From DASRDB01 sp035652815 (GTDB lineage: Bacteria > Chloroflexota > Ktedonobacteria > Ktedonobacterales > Ktedonobacteraceae), in NCBI GenBank assembly GCA_035652815.1, contig DASRDB010000023.1, positions 1 to 64,000 of the forward strand: DNA of 64,000 bases, given 5' to 3'. Under the pieces are notes generated by a model. The model ran no database searches. It saw nothing but the letters and a program-made list of their open reading frames with translations, and was not told the origin of the DNA. Made by a program: the position numbers and the translations under genes. Shown here one piece after another: positions 8,407-16,005 of the stretch (the stretch's first letter is position 1; every line of letters starts with the position of its first letter).

Positions 8407-9093
8407 CTAATCCTCTGTTCCCGATAACACTTCGCTAATCAGGGTGAAGTAGGTCCAGAGGTTATCGCCTTTGCGCCAGTCGCCGGGGCTATGCACCGGG
8501 GCGGGTTGCCAGCTACCGGGGTTGATGTAGACGCAGTACCACTTCCAACCCTGTGTCAGCGGGTCGCTGCAGGCCTCGTGATAGGCGCGCTGGTACAGGT
8601 GGCCGTTGACCGAGAGCGGGATATCTTCCTTGAGGTAGAAACCCACGGGCGGCAGCTCCGGATATTCCGTCGGGAAGATGATGAGCAGGTCGGTGGTACG
8701 GGCGATGTTGTGCCAGATGGGCGGCAGCACGTAGTCGTTGGCAATCATCCAATCGGCATGTTCCTCGTCGAAGGACACGCCCTTCTTGAACAGGTGCTGC
8801 GCGATATCGTAAACCTGTTCGGTGATGATCTGTTTGGAGAGAAATGTGCGGTCGCCCCCATACGTGACCATGCCCTTCGTGCGGTCAGGAATGGTCGTGA
8901 TCTTGACCGGCCTGCCGTGACTGTCAACCAGTTCTGCCGGTTGGTAGACGTAGTTCGGCTGCACAGGCCGGAAGAACAGTCCCTGCTGCATGACCGGACG
9001 CCGCCCAGGGGCGGGATTGAGTTGCTGGATCAGGTTCTGGCCCGTAATGCCGGAAGGTGGGACCTGAATACGCCTGCCGTTAATAATCGCCAT
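8407..9093 (-). CDS. ubiquitin-like/E2 fusion (prokaryotic E2 family E-like)
   Basis: A 228-aa protein. Residues 1 to about 75 resemble a multiubiquitin-type beta-grasp domain (INGRRIQVPPSGITGQNLIQ, then SHGRPVKITTIPDRTKG). The remainder has an E2/UBC layout: LLIIFPTEYPELPPVGFYL (136-154), C187 in KWYCVYINPGSWQP, and W195 eight residues later, the spacing of Cys and Trp in classical E2s. C187 is therefore the candidate thioester Cys; C175 is an alternative. A GG at 79-80 lies at the domain junction. AGAAAGGAG precedes the ATG by nine bases. It lies 28 nt after the NYN gene and upstream of JAB-E1. The E2 call is good; the Ubl call is moderate. Confidence 0.78.
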   Translation of the reverse strand: MAIINGRRIQVPPSGITGQNLIQQLNPAPGRRPVMQQGLFFRPVQPNYVYQPAELVDSHGRPVKITTIPDRTKGMVTYGGDRTFLSKQIITEQVYDIAQHLFKKGVSFDEEHADWMIANDYVLPPIWHNIARTTDLLIIFPTEYPELPPVGFYLKEDIPLSVNGHLYQRAYHEACSDPLTQGWKWYCVYINPGSWQPAPVHSPGDWRKGDNLWTYFTLISEVLSGTED

Positions 9094-9121
9094 GTGTCAT
9101 TGCTCCTTTCTGCTGAGCAGG

Positions 9122-9817
9122 TTACAAACCGAGATCGTCGAGTTTTTCGGACGCGGCAGCATTCGCCGCGTCATCCAGTAGCTTCGCCACCTCTTTTTCG
9201 CCATCCACATCCTCGTCGTCCTCACCTTCTTTCGCTGGCTGCTCTGGGATGCTCTCCGAAGCCCCGTTTTGCGAGGAAATGAGGTTGGCGTACTGGTCTT
9301 CGATGCGCTCCTCTTCGCCATCCAGGGCGGCGAGGTAGCTATCGTAGTACACTCCGAGGTTGATGAAGCCCGAACACTTGAGCATGATGTCCGGCCCCGC
9401 GTTCTCCTCAAAGGCCGCCACCTCGACGCGCACACCGGCCTTGCGCACCTCTTGAATGAGCGGGACAAAATCCGAGTCGCCCGACGCCAGCACCAGAATG
9501 TCCGGTTTCACCTGGTACACCACGCGCTGCACATCCATCGCAATCTCGACATCGAAATTGCACTTGTACGTCCCACCCGCGATAGTACCCAGCTTGGTCG
9601 TGACGATGTAGCCCGACCGCCACAACGCCTCGATAATGCCGTCCGAGCGATGCTCGTTGCGCGGGTTGACCGGCACGTAGGCATACGCATCGACCAGAAA
9701 TCGCCCCTCGCCCAGGTACTGGAGCAGGTGGTGATAGTCTAGCCGGAGCCTTTTCTCCCTGGACGCCCGGTTAACATTGGCGAAGTCCAGGAAGACCACA
9801 ACTTTTTCCTTTGCCAT
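9122..9817 (-). CDS. NYN-domain (LabA/DUF88-type) putative ribonuclease
   Basis: A 231-aa PIN-like NYN nuclease. The acidic active-site set is visible: D11 and N14 in VVFLDFANVN, D89/E91/D95 in NFDVEIAMD, and D114/D116 in LASGDSDFVPLI. From about residue 165 the C-terminus is acidic and low complexity (GEDDEDVDGEKE), ending LDDLGL. The ATG at 9817 has AAAGGAG eight bases upstream; reading further upstream would enter a repeat element. First gene of the minus-strand operon with Ubl-E2 and JAB-E1. NYN proteins cleave structured RNA or tRNA in known cases; here it may be the effector or target of the ubiquitin-like system, which is inference. Confidence 0.88.
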   Translation of the reverse strand: MAKEKVVVFLDFANVNRASREKRLRLDYHHLLQYLGEGRFLVDAYAYVPVNPRNEHRSDGIIEALWRSGYIVTTKLGTIAGGTYKCNFDVEIAMDVQRVVYQVKPDILVLASGDSDFVPLIQEVRKAGVRVEVAAFEENAGPDIMLKCSGFINLGVYYDSYLAALDGEEERIEDQYANLISSQNGASESIPEQPAKEGEDDEDVDGEKEVAKLLDDAANAAASEKLDDLGL

Positions 9818-9992
9818 GCTGCTTTCTCCTTTTGTTCTGAAAGCTAAGAACCTCGCATGTCCCGAATAGACATGCGCGCAAAATTTGCAGGCCAAGCATA
9901 GCGCATCTGAGCGTTGCAATTTTGCAACTTTGCAACGCTTTTCCGTCATTACTTGATGGGTTTGATATCGGACCGCGAAAAAGACCCTTTCG

Positions 9993-10092
9993 CCTGTCAT
10001 CCTGAGCGCAGCGAAGGATCGCTTGCTTGTCGTGTCGAGCCAATGGTGGCCTGAGATCCTTCGCTGGGCTCAGGATGACATCTGGAAGCAGG
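9993..10092. repeat. family B palindromic repeat
   Basis: Arms CCTGTCATCCTGAGCGCAGC and the complement GGGCTCAGGATGACA enclose a GTGTCGAGCC core. Related copies lie at 11,761-11,850, 15,892-15,982, 18,025-18,053 (mini) and 26,583-26,670. The copies here, at 15,892 and at 26,583 share a right flank of the form CAGGT...ATGSC, so the mobile unit is larger than the palindrome. It lies upstream of the NYN operon. Confidence 0.85.
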
Positions 10093-10176
10093 TTTGTCAT
10101 GGCGGGTCGCTAAAACACGTACGTTGTTACCTTTTTAGCTGAGCTTCCCAGAAAAGCAGGAGTAAAAAAGAAGCCT

Positions 10177-11697
10177 ATGGCTAAGGGGTGGCGGAAAGAC
10201 GATTACAATCGTCAAATATTCGGGCAAAAAGTAAGAGAATGCCGCATGGCTCTGGAGTGGTCTTTTGGAGACCTTGCCGGGCTTAGTAATATTAATAAGG
10301 GGTCGCTACAACGTGTTGAGAAGGGGGAATCTCATTTGCCAGACAACAAGCGGCAGCGATTAATTGATGTTCTCGCTGAGGGGTTGGAAAAAATTGGGCG
10401 TCCCGTTAATCGTCGCGAATTCTTAGAATTAGCGGGTCTTACTGCCGCCTCAACAACTGTAGGTACTACATCATCTATTACGCAACTGATAGGAAGCCCG
10501 GAAGCAAGCGGCGAGGAGAAGTTGATTCAAGCTGTCTCGCACGAAGAGCGGGCCAGGATACTGAACGAGCGGCACGAGTGGCAGCAGGCGGCAACATTCT
10601 GGTTGCTTGCCGCGCAAGAGGCAAAACATCGTGAAGATTGGGCGACATGGAGTCGATGTCTCGTAAGCGCTGGACTGATGGCGCTGAATCTCAGTCAATT
10701 TGAGATTGCTGAAAGCAGATTCAAAGAGGTTATTGAGAAGTCCCAGGACGAAGTGGGTGCATTGACTCTGGCAGAAGCTTACCTGCGGCTTGGCTGGCTC
10801 TATTATGAACAAGATAAATTTAGTCGGGCCAGGCAAGCTCTCCTGAATGGCCAGGCGCTCTTACAAAGTTATGGAAGCAAGGAGCGACGATTACTTTATC
10901 TTGCCTCATATGGCAAAATGCTCATTTATGGTGAGGGCAAGGAACAGATCATAGCTCTAGAGGCTGTACGGCTGCATTGGTTAGGACGGATCTACGTAGA
11001 TTGGGGCATTCAGCAAGATAATCAGGCACTTATAAAAAAAGGTTTACTAAAGTTACAGGAAGCTGGTAAATATGATAGTGAACTTGGTTTCTATCCAAAT
11101 GTAGGATTTGCATTCCTGCGCCAGATCCCCGCTCTCCATTATCAAGGGGAGTTTAAGCTGATTGAAAACCATCTATCGCGAAGTGAGGAACTGCTTGGTA
11201 TGCAAGGGACAGCAGCAGGTCATATTGCCCTTCACAAAGGACTGGTTACGCTCGAAGAGCAACCGAAAAAGGCGCAAGATTTCTTAGAAATGGCTCATGA
11301 GCGATATATCGAACCTGTATTCTATCCAAAGGGACTATCGGATACATTAAAAGAAATAAGTGTAATGCACGCGATGGAAGGCAAGAAAAGTGAAGATGAG
11401 ACAGCCTTTAACTATGCTCTCGTTGCCGCTATCCTGCATCCCTATGGCCGGAACCTGGAAACGCTTCAAGTTGCTGCTCATAAAATGTATTGGCGTCTGG
11501 GCGAAAGCAAGCAGGCGTTCAATACATTCTGGCGGGCAATAGAAGAAAAACTCTGGAGCATGGACATAGAACCTTTTTCCGACCTGAGATATCTCGTGAT
11601 GTCTTTTCAAGAGCATGGAATACAACTGATAGAAACAGCTCTGGAAAAGGTGAAGAAGGCTATCCGTGACGAACTGTCTATGAACTTACACAAATGA
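10177..11697 (+). CDS. XRE-family HTH regulator with TPR-like repeats
   Basis: A 506-aa protein. Residues about 10-60 form a lambda-repressor HTH (CRMALEWSFGDLAGLSNINK, then GSLQRVEKGE). A Tat-like RREFLELAGLTAAS stands at 79-92. Residues from about 110 to the end are helical tandem repeats of TPR character (QFEIAESRFKEVIEKS, LRLGWLYYEQDKFSRARQAL). Such HTH-TPR proteins sense a peptide or partner and regulate neighbouring genes; the ligand here is unknown. The coding sequence is visibly AT-richer than its neighbours, suggesting transfer. The upstream region has the 8-bp palindrome ACGTACGT near 10,118, a possible operator. GGAG stands about 15 bases before the ATG, a loose ribosome site. Confidence 0.85.
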   Translation: MAKGWRKDDYNRQIFGQKVRECRMALEWSFGDLAGLSNINKGSLQRVEKGESHLPDNKRQRLIDVLAEGLEKIGRPVNRREFLELAGLTAASTTVGTTSSITQLIGSPEASGEEKLIQAVSHEERARILNERHEWQQAATFWLLAAQEAKHREDWATWSRCLVSAGLMALNLSQFEIAESRFKEVIEKSQDEVGALTLAEAYLRLGWLYYEQDKFSRARQALLNGQALLQSYGSKERRLLYLASYGKMLIYGEGKEQIIALEAVRLHWLGRIYVDWGIQQDNQALIKKGLLKLQEAGKYDSELGFYPNVGFAFLRQIPALHYQGEFKLIENHLSRSEELLGMQGTAAGHIALHKGLVTLEEQPKKAQDFLEMAHERYIEPVFYPKGLSDTLKEISVMHAMEGKKSEDETAFNYALVAAILHPYGRNLETLQVAAHKMYWRLGESKQAFNTFWRAIEEKLWSMDIEPFSDLRYLVMSFQEHGIQLIETALEKVKKAIRDELSMNLHK

Positions 11698-11711
11698 ATC
11701 AAGAATAATTC

Positions 11712-11952
11712 TGTAGGGACGCGCTGATGGATGTTGACACAAGATGGGGGTCTAGTGCCCCCTGTCATGCTGAGCGCAGCGAAGGATCGTGGTCCCCCGC
11801 CGAGGCGTGCGGCGCGACCGCAGCTCCTTCGCTGCGCTCAGCATGACCTGCCTGGGTCTTTCCTCTTGCTTGGTCAACATTCATCAGCGTGTCCACCCGT
11901 CGGCGATACGTTCCGATGGGCCGGGGTGGACGCGATTCATCGCGTCCCTACA
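11712..11952. repeat. family A repeat with a nested family B repeat
   Basis: The outer element begins TGTAGGGACGCGCTGATGGA at 11,712 and ends CGCGTCCCTACA at 11,952. Its arms GGATGTTGACA and TCAACATTCATCAGCG face each other around a complete family B palindrome at 11,761-11,850. This indicates insertion of one repeat into another. No gene is supported between 11,698 and 12,075. Confidence 0.8.
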
Positions 11953-12075
11953 GAACCACCCGAAACCACAAATCCGTCCTCGTCGGAGACTCAAAACCCC
12001 GAATTCTTTCCAGTACTAACCGCTCGTCGATTTAGTGCCTGCGCAAAAATGACCTATCAAGCGGAAGATGAACTT

Positions 12076-12567
12076 TTACCACCCCATTGTTCCCACCCCA
12101 CCCTTAAATGGCCCGACAATTTCCTTCGTAATCCAGCCTCCATAAAAATCCCCCGGCTGCGCCTGCACCAGCTCTCCATCGACATAACATGCATCCATTT
12201 TGCCAGGATAGAAAGCGACGTGGTTGGCGAGGGCTTCATAGGGATGTGCCGGGTGCGGATAGTACCAGGCGGCGTTGGGCGCGCTTTTCTCTCCAACCTG
12301 AATGGTATAGTACGAGGCCCGGCCTTTCCATTCGCAGAAGGTATGGCGCGAGGTGGGGATGCAGTATTCCAGACGCACATCTTCCGGGGGAATGTAGTAA
12401 ACGGGCGGGTGGCTGGTCTCCAGGATGCGTTTGGCGCGGTGCGTATCGGCGATGACCACGCCGTTGAAGATGACCTGGATATGCCTGCTGCTCTCTTCAA
12501 GACGCGGGGGACGTGGATAATCCCAGACGGATTCCTGGCCTGGTTCAAGATGTTGTTTGTTGCGCAT
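12076..12567 (-). CDS. DUF427 family protein
   Basis: A 163-aa soluble protein with the DUF427 layout: VIFNGVVIADTHRAKRILET, PPVYYIPPEDVR, CEWKGRASYY, and FYPGKMDACYVDGELV near the C-terminus. The family adopts a beta-tent fold of unknown biochemical role. AAAGGTAAAT precedes the ATG. Divergent from the secreted protein at 12,656, with an 88-nt shared upstream region. Confidence 0.88.
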   Translation of the reverse strand: MRNKQHLEPGQESVWDYPRPPRLEESSRHIQVIFNGVVIADTHRAKRILETSHPPVYYIPPEDVRLEYCIPTSRHTFCEWKGRASYYTIQVGEKSAPNAAWYYPHPAHPYEALANHVAFYPGKMDACYVDGELVQAQPGDFYGGWITKEIVGPFKGGVGTMGW

Positions 12568-12655
12568 ATTTACCTTTCTTGCCTGTAGACAGATTGACGA
12601 TGTTCAGCATATAATACGTGTAGTATCGGCGTATAGACATGAGGAGATGGCCTGG

Positions 12656-13297
12656 ATGATTAAAGGATTGTTCCGCCTGTTGCTTATCGTTGTGGTAGTG
12701 GGCGTCTTGATCTTTTTATTTGCGCCTCGTTTCTTTGCTCAGGCGGGCACCTCCTTACTCAACTCTGGCTCAGCGGTAACAGGCTTCGCGGATTACCTGC
12801 CCAAGAATACTGCTGATGCGAACAACAACCTGCAAATATCGCTGCAAAACCTCGCGCCGAATACGCGCTATGAAATCACGCTCGATCAAGGTGCCTGCGG
12901 TGGCTATCCTTCAATAGATATTGGAAGCATCACCAGCGACAGCAACGGCAACTTGAATGGCATCTTCCATATTAGCAATCTCGACCTCAGCACTCCCTGG
13001 TTTATCGATATTCACGAGGGAGCAAGCGCGAGTGGAACGAGTGTTGGCTGTGGCCAGCTAGAGACAAATCAGAGTACCGTTGGGACTGCTGCTACGCCTA
13101 CGCCGCTTGATGGCTCAAGTTCCTCCGTTTCCTTAAATGTGGGCCAGTCAGGAGCTAATGTCAGTAATTCGACGTCCAGCGCGAGCGGAAACGGTACCTC
13201 GACCAACCCGAATTCTCCTCCTGGTTTGCCAAATACGGGAGTCGCGCCTGCCGGGAAGAATAGCTACGATAACCACACCTACCCGCGTAAATACTAG
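12656..13297 (+). CDS. secreted or membrane-anchored protein with LPNTG motif
   Basis: A 213-aa protein. An N-terminal hydrophobic segment (LFRLLLIVVVVGVLIFLFA) is a signal peptide or anchor. The middle is a compact beta-rich domain (NLAPNTRYEITLDQGACGGY...GFSHISNL-like region), followed by a Ser/Thr/Asn-rich linker with TPTP. Near the end stands GLPNTGVAPAG, a sortase-like LPxTG word, but only about 15 polar residues follow, with no membrane helix, so classical sorting is unlikely. ATG at 12,656 is chosen because GAGGAG lies nine bases upstream; an ATG at 12,647 abuts the ribosome site. The last four bases overlap the convergent methyltransferase stop. Function unknown. Confidence 0.7.
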   Translation: MIKGLFRLLLIVVVVGVLIFLFAPRFFAQAGTSLLNSGSAVTGFADYLPKNTADANNNLQISLQNLAPNTRYEITLDQGACGGYPSIDIGSITSDSNGNLNGIFHISNLDLSTPWFIDIHEGASASGTSVGCGQLETNQSTVGTAATPTPLDGSSSSVSLNVGQSGANVSNSTSSASGNGTSTNPNSPPGLPNTGVAPAGKNSYDNHTYPRKY

Positions 13298-14382
13298 CGG
13301 CGCAGAATGAGGACTTTGAAGTTGCCCATGCCGTAGGGGTCGGTCAGCGCGGCAGCTCGCTGGCGCAGGTTATACCATTGTAGCAGCGCGATTTGCCCCT
13401 GATCGCTGGCGCGCTGTGTATCCATGTCGCGAAAATCCCGCGCGCGCATGCGTTCCAGTTCCTCCGCAATGCCCATCTTTGCCAGCCATTCGCGCTGCGT
13501 GGTGTAGCTATGCAGGCGCAGACCATGCCGCCGCCCCTCATGTATCAGGGCCGAGAAATTGACGTGCGCCGTGATGTCCTGCTCCCCTGGATGCCACAGA
13601 GGACGAGTATTGGCGGAATGCTGAAAATAGCAGAGCAAGGTACCCTCGCGCCGCTCTCTCGTATAGAGGTCTCTGGCTTTCTCTCCATAATCGATTGCCA
13701 GCACGAAGCCTTTGCGCAACCTGCGCGCCACGCTTTCCATCCAGTGCAGGGCATCCAGGTTGATCTCGGCCCGCCAGCCATCCTCGAACGATTGCCAGGG
13801 AATATCAAACCTGTCCAGATAGTTCCCGACTTCCGGCGAGCTCACCTCTCCCAACGCCTCGCGCAGTCGGCCATCCTGCGCAATCACGTATATTTCATAT
13901 AGTCCCCCATCGTGCTTTTGCACGATATGAACCGGAAAGGCATCGATCAATTCATTAGAAAGGAAGACCGATGCCTTTTCGCCCTCTATGCCGGAATGAA
14001 GCGCGTCCTGCCCGGCGCGAATGTCTTCCTCTCGATATTCCAATGCCTGGGACAATTCCGGCGCTTCGCGCCTGGCCCATTGCAGCACGCCCTGCTTTAA
14101 GTTGCCGCGCCCGGCTCCCTGTTCTATCACGATGAAACGCTGCGGCTGCTTCAACATCTCCCACATGCGCTGGAGCTGCCGCCCCAGGCAGTGCGCGAAC
14201 AGGTTGGAGACATCGCTGCTGGTGAAGTAGTCGCCCTCCCAGCCCATTTTCGCGGCTCCCGTCACGTAGTAGCCATAGCCGGGTTCATACAGGGCAGCGC
14301 GCATATACTCGGCAAAAGTAATCGCGCCCTCGCGTTCAATGCGTTCGAGCAGCATTTGTTGTAGGGAAGAATGTATCGTCAT
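13294..14382 (-). CDS. class I SAM-dependent methyltransferase, MidA/NDUFAF7 family
   Basis: A 362-aa protein of the DUF185 family. The N-terminus ITFAEYMRAALYEPGYGYY and the SAM site VIEQGAGRGNLKQGVL are typical, followed by FLSNELIDAFPVH and GFVLAIDYGE. The mitochondrial member methylates an arginine of a complex I subunit; the bacterial substrate is not established. Its stop is 12 nt upstream-side of the holA frame end, so holA and this gene probably form an operon. Confidence 0.92.
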   Translation of the reverse strand: MTIHSSLQQMLLERIEREGAITFAEYMRAALYEPGYGYYVTGAAKMGWEGDYFTSSDVSNLFAHCLGRQLQRMWEMLKQPQRFIVIEQGAGRGNLKQGVLQWARREAPELSQALEYREEDIRAGQDALHSGIEGEKASVFLSNELIDAFPVHIVQKHDGGLYEIYVIAQDGRLREALGEVSSPEVGNYLDRFDIPWQSFEDGWRAEINLDALHWMESVARRLRKGFVLAIDYGEKARDLYTRERREGTLLCYFQHSANTRPLWHPGEQDITAHVNFSALIHEGRRHGLRLHSYTTQREWLAKMGIAEELERMRARDFRDMDTQRASDQGQIALLQWYNLRQRAAALTDPYGMGNFKVLILRR

Positions 14383-14393
14383 AGATATCCTGG

Positions 14394-15422
14394 CTAAGCA
14401 TTGCCGAAATTGACGACCAGCAGGTCGAGCGCCATTTCTGGAGTCAGGCGGCTGCGTTTGAGGGCGGCATCGGTTGCCAGCAACTGGCGATAGGCGGTCT
14501 CGATCTGCTCTGCTTTGAACTTGCCTATCTGACGCAGGGCTTTCTCGGCAATGAAAGGGGCCATGCCCGTCGCGGAAACAATCTGGGGGATGCGCAATCC
14601 CTCGTCGGCCAGTTCCTTGACGAGCAGCAGCGAACGCACCTGTGAGGTGATGGTGCTGATAAGTTTGAGCGGCGGTTCGCCATCCGCGAGCAGTTCGTGA
14701 AGCAGGTTGAGGGCCTTTTTGCGGTCGCGGGCGGCCAGCGCATCGGTGAGGTCGAAGATACGCGCCTCCTGCACCTGTGCAGAGAGGCGGCGCACGTCTT
14801 CTACGTCGATCACTTTGCGTTCGCCAACGTAGGTCGCAAGCTTATCCAGTTCGTTCGCCAGCAGCCGTAGCTGGTTGCCGATAAAGTCCGCCAGCAGCTT
14901 TGCGGCCTCCGGCGTGATCTTGACGCCAATACTTTGCGCCCGTTTGACGATCCAGCCTTCGATGGCCTGTCCTTTAGGCAGCGTGCATTGAATGACCTTG
15001 CCATGCTGCTGTGCGGCTTTGAGGATTGGACTGGACGCGCTCAGTTCCTCATCGACCAGCACAATCAGCACCGTACTCTCGGGCATCTGCGGAATGTATT
15101 CGGCCAGGCCTTTCTCGAATCCGGCGCGTGTCTCGGTGCTGGCTTTTCCCTTTTTGCCCTTTTTCGGCTTCTCGGCCTGCTCTGCTCTGGCCTCGCTATC
15201 GGAAGCCTCTTCGCCGCGTTTTCTTTTGGGCAGGCCTTCCAGCACGACCAACCGTTTCTCGGTCAAAAACGGAAAAGTATTACAGGTGGCGGTGAGGGTA
15301 ATCAAGGAGACCTCACCGCCTGTGTAGAAGTCCTGGTTGTAGCCGTAATCCTCCTCGCGTTTCAACTTTTTCAGTTGCTCGCGGCAGGTGAATTCGTCGT
15401 TGCCATGCAGCAGGTAGAACAT
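14394..15422 (-). CDS. holA: DNA polymerase III delta subunit
   Basis: A 342-aa clamp-loader subunit that opens the beta clamp. It starts FYLLHGNDEFTCREQLKKL and has the ERKVIDVEDVRRLS and EARIFDLTDALAARD words of the delta AAA+ fold, with a C-terminal collar (ALKRSRLTPEMALDLLVV). A Lys/Glu-rich insert (KPKKGKKGKAS, about 85-100) is longer than in most relatives. Lies between the small membrane protein and the MidA-like gene, all on the minus strand with short gaps. Confidence 0.93.
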   Translation of the reverse strand: MFYLLHGNDEFTCREQLKKLKREEDYGYNQDFYTGGEVSLITLTATCNTFPFLTEKRLVVLEGLPKRKRGEEASDSEARAEQAEKPKKGKKGKASTETRAGFEKGLAEYIPQMPESTVLIVLVDEELSASSPILKAAQQHGKVIQCTLPKGQAIEGWIVKRAQSIGVKITPEAAKLLADFIGNQLRLLANELDKLATYVGERKVIDVEDVRRLSAQVQEARIFDLTDALAARDRKKALNLLHELLADGEPPLKLISTITSQVRSLLLVKELADEGLRIPQIVSATGMAPFIAEKALRQIGKFKAEQIETAYRQLLATDAALKRSRLTPEMALDLLVVNFGNA

Positions 15423-15430
15423 GAATTATC

Positions 15431-15808
15431 CTACGAATGTCCCTCTGCTTCCTGCAACGCGCTCGGCCTGCGATATTCGCGGCGCGTCAGGCGAGCAATG
15501 AACAGGTCTGAAAGGATGCCGCCAACGAGTCCCAGCACCGAGTCAAAAAAGAGCGAACCAAAGAATACGGACGCGGGATTCGCCCCCGGAAGTATTGTGT
15601 CATAGATGAGCGTACCGGCCCAGCCCAGGATAATCAGAAAACCAATGAACGCGCCGATGAACGCGCCCACGACTACCGCAGCGCGGCGGCGTACCGCGCT
15701 CATCCAGAACGCCATGAACATCGATACCGGCAGCGACAGGATAAAACCACACAGAGCCGCCACGCCAATGCCCTGCGGATCAAATATTTGCATTTCGGGA
15801 CCACCCAT
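15431..15808 (-). CDS. small integral membrane protein
   Basis: A 125-aa protein with about three membrane helices (VAALCGFILSLPVSMFMAFW, VVVGAFIGAFIGFLIILGWA, SVFFGSLFFDSVLGLVGGIL) and an Arg-rich segment between helices one and two. I do not recognise a family. It begins the short minus-strand run leading to holA, 8 nt ahead of it. Confidence 0.65.
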   Translation of the reverse strand: MGGPEMQIFDPQGIGVAALCGFILSLPVSMFMAFWMSAVRRRAAVVVGAFIGAFIGFLIILGWAGTLIYDTILPGANPASVFFGSLFFDSVLGLVGGILSDLFIARLTRREYRRPSALQEAEGHS

Positions 15809-15891
15809 AATTGTGAAGCCTCCTGAAAAAGCGTATAGATTTCATTGTCAATTATACGTCAGTTGCGGGAGCCTGGCAACGTGCCATGATG

Positions 15892-15982
15892 CATGTCATC
15901 CTGGGCGCAGCGAAGGATCTTTCGCTTGCCGTGTCGAGCCAGGGGTGCCCTGAGATCCTTCGCGGCGCTCAGGATGACATCT
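15892..15982. repeat. family B palindromic repeat
   Basis: TGTCATCCTGGGCGCAGCGA and its complement ending AGGATGACA flank a GTGTCGAGCC core. The right flank GGAGGCAGGTTTGGAATGGC matches that of the 9,993 copy. It sits 24 nt beyond the MprF-like gene's stop. Confidence 0.85.
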
Positions 15983-16005
15983 GGAGGCAGGTTTGGAATG
16001 GCGTG

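Noticed and set aside
8190..8427. Three overlapping short frames ahead of the JAB-E1 gene
   Set aside because: They lie in the 166-bp palindrome and have no coding character.
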